In this document: positions 29,787 to 39,419 of the stretch, in pieces | Position numbering within the stretch: position 1 is the first letter of the stretch | Layout: each line of letters begins with the position of its first letter | Assembly (NCBI GenBank): GCA_033557465.1 | Contig: JAWIIG010000037.1 | Location: 1,054,001 to 1,118,000, forward strand | Source: Ichthyophis bannanicus | Taxonomy: Eukaryota > Chordata > Amphibia > Gymnophiona > Ichthyophiidae | DNA length: 64,000 bases | Direction: 5' to 3' | Position numbers and translations under genes: made by a program | Notes under the pieces: generated by a model | The model's input: the letters and a program-made list of their open reading frames with translations, nothing else | What the model was told of the DNA's origin: nothing | The model's database searches: none

Positions 29787-30913
29787 ATAACGCACACCTG
29801 AGTGTCCAACAAGATGGCGGCGTGCTCTTGGTGAGCACGTTTTTCTTAATGGGAAAGAAACGCAAGGGGAAAGGTGGGTCGTTGCCCTCTCACCCCCCCC
29901 CCTTATTCTCCACACCGTTTTCCTTCAGTCCGATAGCCGCTTATGTCCTACGTGCTGCCCAGGATTCAGTAGATGCTGGGGAAGAACGCCGAGCTTCAGC
30001 CTTACCGGAGTCAGGTGACTCAGCGGCTGCGTTGGCATCATCTTTCTCCCCAGCGAGTCCAGTGCCGAAAGTACTCCGGAGGAAGCCCCTGCCTAAGGGG
30101 TTTCTGGTGCTCGGTTTTCCTTCGAAACAGGGAGTGCCTGGTGGCTTGAGGGCCAGCAGTGGAAGCCAGAGAGTGTAGCCAGTGTACAGCACGACTCATC
30201 ATCATCGGTGCCGAGTAGTGAGGCGCATACAGGGCACGAGTTTCCTGTGTGGCGTGGAGGAGAGACGCCGTCGAGAATGGAAGCTGCTCCGATATCTGCA
30301 AACCCAGGTTTGGCTTTTTCCCTTCAGCGTCCAGTTAACTTCACTTTGGAGGCCATTTGGCAGGCAATCGTTTCCTTGGGAGAAGCTTTGGAGCTACAGA
30401 TTACATTGTTGACCCAGAAGGTGAATAATTCAGCGGTTGTGGTGGAGGGACTTGAACGGAAGGTCATGGATATACAATCTGAAGTAGTGGAGACTCAGAG
30501 AAAGGTTGCTGCTCTTGAAGATCAGTCTGATGCATTTAAAAATAATTTTTCTTCTGTGCAAGCTAAGTTGGAACGTTTGGACAATGTGTCTAGAACTCAT
30601 AATCTAAGATTAATTAACTTTCCAAGGCTTGTTACTGTGTCTCCTAGAGATATGTTTAAACAATATTTGGTGGACGTGTTGGGGGTCTCCCCGGAATCGA
30701 TTCCATCCTTGGTTAGGATTTATTACTTACCCAAGGCAAAATTAGCACCTGGTTTGGTTAATTTAGGGGGGGGGGGGGGTGGACCGGGATCAAGGGAATA
30801 TTTAGAATGTTACGGATTTATTAGAGCAATCTGATTTTGACTCTCAGGTTCCCTCTACCTTACTAATAACGTTTGCTTTACTTTCTGATAAAGAATGGTC
30901 GTTAAAGCTTTTC

Positions 30914-32771
30914 CCTACGGAATGAGCTCAGTCTCTTCCTAGCCAAACTGAAAGGAACCTCTTTCCAGACCGGGACCTTCCCCCACAACCTAAAGCAAAC
31001 TTCAATCAGACCGCTGCTGAAGAATAACAAACGTGACTCTGCAATGATGGAGTCATACAGACCCATCTCCAGCATTCCACTCCTAGCCAAGATCATGGAA
31101 AAAATAGCCCTCCGTCAACTGAACCACACAGAGAACAACGCTCCCCTTGACCCCTGCCAACATGGATTCCGGGAGTGTCATGGTGTTGAATCACTGCTTA
31201 CAACCCTGTTCAGTACCCTAATGATAGGTCTTGATAACATCAGACAAGGCTTTGCTCTTGTTTTCCTGGACATCGCAGCAGCCTTTGACTCCGTCGACCA
31301 TGAGTTACTCTTGTTCCATCTTACTGAGAAGGGAATACATGGAAATGCACTTGCCTGGTGTGCCTCATATCTGAATGACAGATGGCAGCAAGTTCGGTCC
31401 CGCTCCTCCTCATCCAGCCTATTCCCCCAAGCCAAGGGGGTCCCACAGGGATCGTCTCTCTCGGCACTACTCTTCAAAGTCTATATGCAACCTATCTGCA
31501 ACATTATCAGGTCCTTTAACATCAATTGCCTAATCTATGCCGACAACGTCCTCATGTTTACCCCAATATCAACAGAAAACCCAGACCTTTCTCACCTGTC
31601 CATCTGCTTCAATGCAGTCACTGATTGGCTGCAATCACAGAAGCTAAGAATAAATCTCAAAAAGACGGATGTTCTTTTCATCAGCAGAGACCACTCATTC
31701 ACTCCGCCCTCCTCACTTAAGGTACGCGACGCAGAACTCCCGACTAAAACATCAATTCGATACCTGGGGGTAACTCTGGACCAACATCTAGACTTAAATG
31801 CCCACATAAGTAACATGGTAAGAGCGGTTTACCTCAAAATCAGGATGTTACGTCACATGAAGCAACTACTTGAACCAAAAGACTTCCGAACAGTATTCCA
31901 AGCCCTTGTGATGCCCCACTTCGACTATGCCAACTCCATCCTACATGGTCTACCAAAGAGTACACTTCACCCCCTGCAGATTGCTATGAATACTGCAGCG
32001 AGAACTCTCTACGGAGCAGCTAGAAGAGATCATATTACACCCATCCTAAAAGCACTACACTGGCTTCCGGTTCACTGTAGGATTACTTTCAAAATTTTAA
32101 CAACAATCTTTAAAGCCATCAACAAAAGCACTTCTAGCTCCCTCTCTGATCTTATTCAGACTGCCCCCTCCAACAGAATGAGAAGATCCACCACCATCAA
32201 TACCTTGCGGCTCCCGGAGGCATTCACTAGATGTTCGAAAGCCACAGGAAATCATGCATTTGCATTTTATGCCCCTCACTGCTGGAACACTCTACCAGCA
32301 AACATTTGTGCAATAAACAATCTCTCCCAGTTCAGGAAAGCGCTGAAACACTATCTTTTCCTTCAGTTCTTCCCCAACTCAGATGACATCACAAAAACTA
32401 CCCACGTTGCTCTTCCCCCTTCTCCTACTATTCCCACTTCGTTCTCTTAGATTTCCCAGCCTGCAACATGCAAATAGTTGCCCTGTTACTGACACTGTAT
32501 TCCTTATGGTTAATGCCTAGCCAGGTGACCCACCTATTATCATCACCCTGTATTATAGTTCTCCCTCTGTATATAACTTATGTTGTACTCCTTATACTTA
32601 ACGCCCAGTCAGGCGACCCACCGACTGTTATCATCCTGTATTATAGTTCGCAATCTGTATATAGTTTTCCCGTTTTTCATGTTAACATACCTTCCTCATT
32701 GCACAATCTTTGTTATCTGTAAACCGTGTGGATGGCAAATAGTGCGGTATAGAAAAAACTATAAATAAACA
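30914..32771 (+). mobile_element. L2-like LINE, 5'-truncated, with perfect 20-bp target duplication
   Basis: Flanked by AATGGTCGTTAAAGCTTTTC at 30894-30913 and 32772-32791. The 3' end has the hairpin tail AACCGTGTGGATGGC ... AGTGCGGTATAG and (aaat)-type repeat. The perfect long duplication suggests a fairly recent insertion. Confidence 0.93.
31044..32450 (+). CDS. L2-like reverse transcriptase, open but catalytically altered
   Basis: 468 codons open; the frame extends upstream to the insertion edge, so the Met at 31044 is not the natural start. Motifs: SYRPISSIPLLAKIMEK, QHGFRECHGVESLL, VFLDIAAAFDSVDHE (catalytic Asp), KGVPQGSSLSALLFKVYMQP, then CLIYADNVLMF: the YADD motif reads YADN, so the third catalytic carboxylate is lost. 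Continues with IRYLGVTLDQHLDLNAHIS and the C-terminal APHCWNTLPANICA. A target-primed reverse transcriptase in an active relative; this copy is not expected to work. Confidence 0.9.
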   Translation: MMESYRPISSIPLLAKIMEKIALRQLNHTENNAPLDPCQHGFRECHGVESLLTTLFSTLMIGLDNIRQGFALVFLDIAAAFDSVDHELLLFHLTEKGIHGNALAWCASYLNDRWQQVRSRSSSSSLFPQAKGVPQGSSLSALLFKVYMQPICNIIRSFNINCLIYADNVLMFTPISTENPDLSHLSICFNAVTDWLQSQKLRINLKKTDVLFISRDHSFTPPSSLKVRDAELPTKTSIRYLGVTLDQHLDLNAHISNMVRAVYLKIRMLRHMKQLLEPKDFRTVFQALVMPHFDYANSILHGLPKSTLHPLQIAMNTAARTLYGAARRDHITPILKALHWLPVHCRITFKILTTIFKAINKSTSSSLSDLIQTAPSNRMRRSTTINTLRLPEAFTRCSKATGNHAFAFYAPHCWNTLPANICAINNLSQFRKALKHYLFLQFFPNSDDITKTTHVALPPSPTIPTSFS

Positions 32772-33301
32772 AATGGTCGTTAAAGCTTTTCTTTCGGAAA
32801 CAGAATTTACTGTTTAGAGGGTTAATGGTCCGTATTTACCCGGATTTAGCTAGGGAAACTCAGACGCCACAGGGAATTTCTCCTACTGCATCCTGGTGTT
32901 CTACAATTGGGGGGGCTTTTTTCCTTAAAGCATCCTTGTAAATGTTTAGTGAAGTATCACACCATTTCTTATATTTTTTTGAGCCTTCTCAATTAACAGC
33001 TTTCATTAATGCCCGGCGTTTGGAGTCCTCCATTGATGCCTTACCCGAGCTCGCTTAATAAGAATCCGGATTTAGCTGCTGCCTATTTTTCTTGGTATAT
33101 CGGGTTGAAATTTATCTTTTCTTTTGTGTGATATCTTCCCTTTCATGTTTTGTGGGCTAGGGTAGGTAGATAATTAGCAAATCTACAATTACAAGTATAC
33201 AGGATATAAAGTATCTGCTCTTATCTCTGCAAGAATGTTTTGGAAACTTTCTTGATTTAATTTGTAAAATGTCATAAATATAAGATTAAAAAAAAATAAA
33301 T

Positions 33302-33844
33302 ATAACGCGCACATCCCCCATCTTGCTCCATGCAACACATGCATAACACAAACACAAACACACACACACACTTTCACATCACACACAAGGATTACAAATA
33401 GCGAATTTTTACGCATATTATGTGTAATACTTTTTTAAATTCTGCCAGACCCACCTGCACGTTATATGCGTAGGCGTGTTAAATACATACTTATGAAAAC
33501 AACTCGCAAATAAAATCAAACTAGTTTTTAAATGTCTTTTATAACTTATTTATTTCGGCTGAATTTCAATGGGACTAATGCAGTCAATCCCAGTTCACTC
33601 CACGTCATGATCACCTAACTCCTTGAACCCTTCTGTAACGAAGTAACTAAGAACCAACTGCAGGTGCTCTTTTGCATGGCCCTATAACATCTGTCAACCC
33701 ATCCTATCTATCCCTTCCTATTGCAATGGACAACCACACCAGTGGGCAGTTTCTAAGGGGCATGGACTACAGTGAAGCAGGCCCAGGCTATCTGAAGCAG
33801 CTACAGTCATGGTGGTCAAAAGACATTAGAACCTTGCCCATATT
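33302..33844. other. No gene; short CA-rich microsatellite
   Basis: A (CA)n-like stretch lies at 33340-33390. Nothing else recognised. Confidence 0.5.
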
Positions 33845-34279
33845 TTAATATCCTCTGCAGTTGTCTGGAAGTTGTTCGCCTAAAGTGGTTCTCATTCCCA
33901 CTGAAAGTCCATTTCTTTTCATGAATTTAGAAATCCAGGAAAAACCTACTTTGAAATTAGTGATTCCTCTTTCATTTGCCAGAAGCTTCGCTTTGTTCTG
34001 AATTGCAACAGTAGAGATAGCTTGATTTTGTTCCCTTCGAGAAAAAACCCAATCTCTCAAGTCATTATCCAAATGAGGCCATTTAGCTTTGGGCCCATGT
34101 CGTGAGCATTTACAGAGGAACATATTCCCAAGCTCCTTTTTCTCCTTTCTCCATCTCCAAATAGACATCTCTCTAACCTCTAACTCGCTTGCTGCCACTC
34201 TGTTGCTTTCTTCTTCCGCTCTTATAACGACTTTCACTTTGAAGTTGGCACTGTAGGACTTGCGTTTCACTCCCAGCAT
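33845..34279 (-). pseudogene. pogo/Tigger-type transposase, N-terminal DNA-binding part
   Basis: From the Met at 34279 the frame begins MLGVKRKSYSANFKVKVVIR, a psq/CENP-B-type helix-turn-helix start, with SIWRWRKEKKELG as the second helix region. A second CENP-B-type domain follows (GPKAKWPHLDNDLRDWVFSR ... GFSWISKFMKRNGLSVGMRT). It stops at 33845, where the DDE nuclease domain should begin; none follows. About 145 residues against a usual 450-600. Either a transposon fragment or a domesticated DNA-binding exon; I favour a fragment. Confidence 0.8.
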
Positions 34280-34675
34280 GGTGAACAGCAGAAAGGGTGT
34301 GTGCATGCCTTTATACAGTGAGAGAGAACAATATATCAATTTTTAAACGAGCAAAATTATCAAAAGGACACTTGTAAGGAACTGGTTTCTCCAGTCATGG
34401 GGAACTGTGGCCAAAAGTAAAGTGTAGTTACTCACCTGTAACAGGTGTTCACCAGGGACAGCAGGAATCAGTCCTCACATATGGGTGACATCGGCACCGA
34501 CAGAGCCCGCACGGTAACCTCTCCCCAGCTTTCAAAAAAAAAAACAAAACTTTGGGAGATCCACCACACATGCATTGCTGCCTTCCCACACAAGAGGGCC
34601 ATCTTGCCTCAGTATGATGACATAGCTCAAGACGGCAACAAAACCAAAAGCAATTCCACGGGGAGGAGGGAGGGT

Positions 34676-34785
34676 GTGAGGATTGATTCCTGCTGTCCCC
34701 AGAGAACACCTATTTCAAGTGAGTAACTAAGCGTTTTCCAGGAACAAGCAAGAAGGCAGATCTCACATATGGGACTCCCCAGCTA
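34676..34785. repeat. DIRS3 internal complementary region
   Basis: Inverse complements of both edges meet at GTAACTAAGC|GTTTTCCAGG. Divergence from the actual edges (for example TTTCAAGTGAG against TAACAGGTGAG) shows age. Confidence 0.82.
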
Positions 34786-35039
34786 CAGGCTAATGAAAAA
34801 CCATGGCCCCAAAAATCAAAACATGACGAACAATAAGAGTACAAGTGCAAGACCTCAGCAGCAAACCCAGCATCAACCAAGGAAACCACTCTCCAGTAGC
34901 CTGGACAAACAGAAGGGCTGGAGGGCAGGAGTTGCCTTAAAAGCCAAACAAATGATGGAATACTGTCTGGCCAATAGCGTTGTCCTGCTGGGACTCCTCC
35001 TCCAGGCAGTAATGCTCTGCGAAGGTGTGAACTGAGGAC

Positions 35040-35900
35040 CAGGTAACGGCCAGGCAGATCTCTTTTAAGGGAACTGAGTGGAGGTTCACACAGAGGCTGC
35101 CATAGCCCGGACACTGTGCACCATGACATGACGCTCCAGCGAAAGACCGGCCTGATCATAAGTGAGGGCAATGCAGTCTGCCATCCAGGTGGACCGCATA
35201 TGCTTTGAGACAGCTATGCCCAGGCAATTAGGGTCATAGGAGATGAAGAGCGGCGAAGAGCGGCGATGGGGCTTGGTCTGCTCTAAATAATAGGCCAGTG
35301 CCCGTTTACAGTCTAGTGTATGGAGAGCGGCATCTGCCCTATTAGCATGAGGATGTAAGAAAAAGGTGGGAAGAACCACCTCCTAGTTGAAGTGGGTTAC
35401 CAACTTAGGGAGGAATTTAGGGTGCATCCGGAGCACCACCCTATTCCTGTAAAACCTGGTATAGAGGGCATAAGCCACTAGAGCCTAGAGCTCGCTGACC
35501 CTGTGGGCAGACGTGAATGCCACGAGGAAGACCATCTTCCAGGACAGATACTTGAGACGGCAGGAAGTCAGCAGCTCAAAGGGTGGAGCGATGAGCTTTG
35601 AGAGGACCACACTGAAATTCATGTCACCACCAGTGGACAAATGAGTGGTCAAGAGAGAGCAGGAGGCCCCTCTGGAAGCGGAGTCATGAGAGGCTGGGTG
35701 GCGAGGGGCTTCCTCTCAATGAGCTGATGGTGCACTAAGAGCGCACTGAGATGAACTCTAATGGAGTAAGACTTCAAACCAGTATTAGATAGGTGCAGCA
35801 GCTACTGCAGCACCAGTTGGACACAATAGGAGAAGGGGGTTGGCACCCCTCTCCACAAACCAAACCGAGAAATGACGCCACTTGAAGGCATATGGGACGC
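35040..35900 (-). pseudogene. DIRS3 tyrosine recombinase (broken)
   Basis: Readable on the minus strand: HTLDCKRALAYYLEQTKPHR, VSKHMRSTWMADCIALTY and HSVRAMAAS (HxxR box, 35100-35379). Upstream, the core-binding region to 35900 is scattered over frames. The Tyr segment lies in the degraded stretch before 35086. Confidence 0.75.
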
Positions 35901-36089
35901 CAGCAGGACCTCTTCCACTTTCCTGGGCAGGACAACATGGGTCAGGGCTACCCTTTTAGCAGCCAAGCTGTCAGTGTCAAGGACTCCAGGTTGGAGTGCA
36001 GGAGAGCGCCAGGAGGTGCCCGAGATAGGCCGAGGAGCAGTGGAAACCAGTGCTGCCAGGGCCACTGGGATGGCCCAGTCGAGCTGGAC

Positions 36090-36412
36090 CTTATTTAACA
36101 ATTTTTCTATACCACCTTATCTTAAAATCAAGGCGGTTTACAAAGAACTTCAATTTACAGAGAACTTTCAATAGTAACAATTAAAACATTAATCCAATAT
36201 ATAAAAAACTTTCTTAGCAAACAGAGAGGGGGGAAACTGGGAATCATTAATTATAACTTATGTACAAGGTGATGTCTATGTAGGAGTTCATGAGGGGGAG
36301 CATCAGGTTTCACTGAAGTGCTCGATGAATAGAAAGGTCTTGAGCTGTTCCGAAATTCCTTAATGTCTGTGGTGGTTCTCATTTTCTCCGGGAGAGTGTT
36401 CCAGACAGATGG
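36090..36412 (-). mobile_element. 5'-truncated L2-like LINE 3' end in DIRS3
   Basis: Minus-strand reading gives APSVWNTLPEKMRTTTDIKE, the same C-terminal motif as APKYWNSLPPDIRA at 25440, then a 3' UTR and the tail AACCGCCTTGATTTTAAGAT ... AAGGTGGTATAG. DIRS3 similarity resumes on both sides. Confidence 0.82.
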
Positions 36413-36721
36413 AGCACCTTGAAGAAGGTCTTCGCAATGAGTGGTGTGGGAGGGAAGGCATAAAGGAGGTCTTTTCTGTCCACAGAAGAAGAAAGGCACT
36501 GGCTGCCATCCAGGAGGGGTGTAATACTCTGGAGCAGAAGCGGGCCAGCTGAGCATGGGCTGGGCTAGAAAGAGATCCAGCAGAACAGTCAGTTGGGCTG
36601 CCCACAGGTTGAGCCGCCATTCATGTGGCTGGAGAACCCGGCTCATACGGTCCACCAGAACATTGTCCTGGCCAGGGAGGTACACTGCCCAGAGCAGCAT
36701 CCCGCTTTCGCTGGCGAACGT

Positions 36722-37672
36722 TGTGATAAGGAAGCTTATCATAGCTCAGGTAGGAGCTATAGAAAAGATGATGTGACTCTGAACAAGCAACCTGTCAGTT
36801 CTGGTAGAAGCAAGAAAACAGAGTCTTCACATAAAAGACTACCAGTCCCAGAATGCACCAGGTTTCCAGCAGCCATGAGAGGGGCTGAAGTGAGAAAACG
36901 TGTGTGCAATCAAGAGAGCTATGAGGTAATCCCTAAGCACTCATCTCAAAGGGCAGGGCCTGATTCAACACAGCTGCGCTGTGTTAGGGAGGAGCACACA
37001 TTAGGACAGAATAAGAATAGAGCTTATTCTACAGATAACAGCTTCAGGAAGAGCTTCAGGAAAGGAGACAGCAACAGCTTCAAGCTCAAGCACCAGTATC
37101 ACCTGGAGAAACAGAAGCCAAGCCAAGCGGATAGAGAAAGAAGGAAACTCTCTGGAAGGAAGAGAAGAAAGCCCATTGGATGGTCTGGGAGAGTCCAAGG
37201 CAGTACCCATACTGGGAGGTATTCCAAGTGCCCGCAGAGTCCATTGGACTGGAGTCAGCCAGAGGAATGGAATGGCAGAGATAGGAATCACCAGTGGCTA
37301 CCTGGAAGAGAGAAGACTGCACGTGGAAAGGACTTTCAGACCTATGCCAGGAGGTATGTGAGAGAAGATCTAGTGTCCAGGGATCAAGATTGGAAGGCTG
37401 GACATCAGAACTGGATTACATACTGGCCAGGCTATACAGAGAGGAATTATGATAGCAGGAGAGGCTCAGGTATGAACACTGATCCAGACCCTATCTATAA
37501 TAGTGAATGGCAGCAAGGGAATAAGCATTCTCATGATAGTGCCTTATTGAAAGACTCATCTGTGCCAATGTATGATAGTGACCCTATGCTGATTGATGAA
37601 GGGGAAATTACAGCAGATGAGACTATTACATGGACTGTTCTCTATCCCAATGCTATTGCTAGCTTTCTGTGA
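36722..37672 (+). CDS. Uncharacterised ORF inside the TG...CA element, copy 2
   Basis: The frame is open from the first base of the element for about 316 codons; the first Met inside the element is at 36875 (265 codons to the stop at 37670). Function unknown. Basic and polar, many Ser, Arg, Lys and Gln; KLSGRKRRK resembles a nuclear-localisation-type basic cluster; the C-terminal third is aromatic (DWKAGHQNW, TYWPGY) and then acidic (DPMLIDEGEI). Copy 1 keeps the same protein over two frames. It could be an accessory or Gag-like protein of an LTR element or retrovirus-like element with coding sequence in its LTR. An upstream Met lies in DIRS3 and is not used here as the start. Confidence 0.55.
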   Translation, partial: CDKEAYHSSGRSYRKDDVTLNKQPVSSGRSKKTESSHKRLPVPECTRFPAAMRGAEVRKRVCNQESYEVIPKHSSQRAGPDSTQLRCVREEHTLGQNKNRAYSTDNSFRKSFRKGDSNSFKLKHQYHLEKQKPSQADRERRKLSGRKRRKPIGWSGRVQGSTHTGRYSKCPQSPLDWSQPEEWNGRDRNHQWLPGREKTARGKDFQTYARRYVREDLVSRDQDWKAGHQNWITYWPGYTERNYDSRRGSGMNTDPDPIYNSEWQQGNKHSHDSALLKDSSVPMYDSDPMLIDEGEITADETITWTVLYPNAIASFL

Positions 37673-38259
37673 GCAAACACATAAGCCATCACAAAGAAAC
37701 CTAACTTTGTCCTTATGTCCACTGCAAACAGCTCTTAAAGCAGGATTTTGGGTTCACACAGTAGCAGCCAGCCAGCTAAAGGGTTTCAGCTGGACAATTG
37801 ATAGTAATTAAAGCGGCACCTGATTGTGTGTGTGAGCAAGGAAGAATCACTGCAGGATCTGTGTGGAAAATAAGCAGAAGTTAACCTAACAAGCAAAGTT
37901 TATTCATTTCTTTGTGCCTTTTTATTTGGTAATTATTTGCTAAGAAAACATTAGCTAATTGCCTGACAAGCTGAAGGTTGTTTTCTGGTTTGCTTTGTGA
38001 CTTTATGTTATCCATTTAAACACTGCAAGCAAGTAACCTCATTTATATTGCTACCAAGCATATTTGTGCTGGGTGAATTAAACCCCATCAATAAAAGAAG
38101 TATTTTATTGGCCTTACCACTGGTTTCACAACTCAATTATTGTCTTCAGCTGTCTTTGGGAGTGAATGAACTACATTACCCACAATACCTTGCAAGAATC
38201 ATATGAATATATGCATCGTCAAGATTGTGTAAGTTCTCACCCTAGGAAGCCGTCTGACA
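36722..38259 (+). mobile_element. TG...CA element with 4-bp target duplication ACGT, copy 2
   Basis: Same ends as 6883-8462 (TGTGATAAGG / CGTCTGACA), flanked by ACGT at 36718-36721 and 38260-38263, inserted in DIRS3 RNase H. AATAAAAG polyadenylation-type signal near 38091. The body is similar throughout to copy 1, apart from a patch around 37030-37110. Confidence 0.78.
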
Positions 38260-39419
38260 ACGTACAGAGATGGACCGCTTCTGAGCGCAGGAGGGACGAT
38301 CCAGTGCTTCCCTGCTTGTTGATGTAGAACATCGCCACCTGATTGTCTGTCTGGATCAGAAACAGCCTGGTTCTGCATGTGGTGCTGAAAAGCTCAGAGA
38401 GCGCAGGTGATTGCTCAGAGCTCTAGGAAGTTGATCTGTTGAAGACTCTTCAATGCCGACTACAGGTCCCGAGTGCGAAAGTTGCCATAATAGGCTCCCC
38501 AGCCCAACTTGGAGGACCCTCTGAGGAGTCGGGGCCTTAAAGGGCATCCCCGCCAGCAGGTTCGGTGACTGTTGCCATCAGTTGAACTCAGCAAGGGTAT
38601 AGGTGATGGTCACCCTGACCTGCATGTGCACTGCCACCTGGGACCACTGGGAGCAGAGGGACCACTGGGTCGGCCACATGTGGAGACAGGTGTTGGTCGT
38701 GACAAGCAATGTCAAGGCCATGTGCCCTAGAAAGCACAGTATGAGCCAGGCAGAGGTTGAATTTGAACCTCCCCTTGTGAAGGTCACTAGATGCTGGGCC
38801 CTGTCGATGGGGAGGAAAGCTCAGGCCTGGACCCTGTCTAGCAATGCCCCTATGAATTCCAGGCTTTGGGTCGGTTACAGGTGGGATTTGGGGGCAGTTG
38901 ATGACAAACTCCAGGTGCTCCAGAGTGAGAATGGTGCAGCATGCTGCCTGCTGCGCCACCTCTGACCAGCAAGTCGTCCAGATAGGGAAAAACAAACACT
39001 CCTTGCAACTACAGATGGGAGGCAACCACCGCTAGAAACTTGATGAACACCCTTGGGGCCGAAGGGCAGGACCCTGTACTGATAGTGGCTTCCTCTGATG
39101 ACAAACTAGAGGTACTGCCAGTGGCATGGATGGATGGGAATGTGCGTGTACGCGTCTTTGAGATCCAAGGAGCATAGCCAATCTCTCTGGCAGAGGTAGG
39201 GCAGCAATGTTTCAAGGGAGAGCATCCTGAACATCTCCTTCACCATGAACTTGTTGAGATCTCCAAGATCCAGGAAAGGGTGAAAGCCGCCAGCCCTCTT
39301 GGGATCCAAGAAGTAGATCTCCACACCCTTGAAGTGGGCCGGGACTAGTTCTAGTGCCTTGTTGGCTAGAAGCCTGGCGAGCTCTCACTGGAGACTAGGC
39401 CTCCAGGGGAGGAGAGGCT

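Larger units (their letters stand above)
29851..33057 (+). pseudogene. L1/Tx1-like ORF1 protein (interrupted)
   Basis: The N-terminus begins MGKKRKGKGG (29851) and shifts frame near 30180. The 30208-30834 frame has a long heptad-like coiled coil (VEGLERKVMDIQSEVVETQR ... ALEDQSDAFKNNF) followed by the RRM-like start RTHNLRLINFP and DMFKQYLVDVLGV. An 11-G run at 30769 and a stop at 30832 break it. The nested LINE follows; the C-terminal domain resumes after 32791, with recognisable ARRLESSI near 33018. ORF1p trimers bind LINE RNA. Confidence 0.72.
29798..33301 (+). mobile_element. L1/Tx1-like LINE, ORF1 part plus 3' tail, with nested L2-like LINE
   Basis: Flanked by ATAACGCACAC (29787-29797) and ATAACGCGCAC (33302-33312), an 11-bp target duplication with one difference. 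It starts near CAAGATGGCGGCG, an L1-style leader, contains ORF1 with coiled coil and RRM-like region, and ends GTAAAATGTCATAAATATAA with an A-rich tail. ORF2 is missing, so an internal deletion joined ORF1 to the 3' UTR. Confidence 0.72.
36413..39330 (-). pseudogene. DIRS3 reverse transcriptase / RNase H (split and broken)
   Basis: N-terminal RT near 39324-39106 (LDLGDLNKFMVKEMFRMLSL, LCSLDLKDAYTHIPIHP); YLDD region near 38970 (the reading TTCWSEVAQ shows it is destroyed); RNase H near 38370-38310 and, after the TG...CA element, 36720-36413 (LPGQDNVLVDRMSRVLQPHEW). Multiple shifts. Confidence 0.78.

Noticed and set aside
29822..30178. Host gene start (AAGATGGCGGCG context)
   Set aside because: It is the leader and ORF1 start of an L1/Tx1-like element bounded by a target duplication.
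36593..36721. Met at 36593 as the start of the TG...CA ORF
   Set aside because: It lies in DIRS3 outside the element; the open frame only runs through by chance.
6883..38259. The two TG...CA repeats as LTRs of one 31-kb provirus
   Set aside because: They have different target duplications and sit inside two different DIRS copies.
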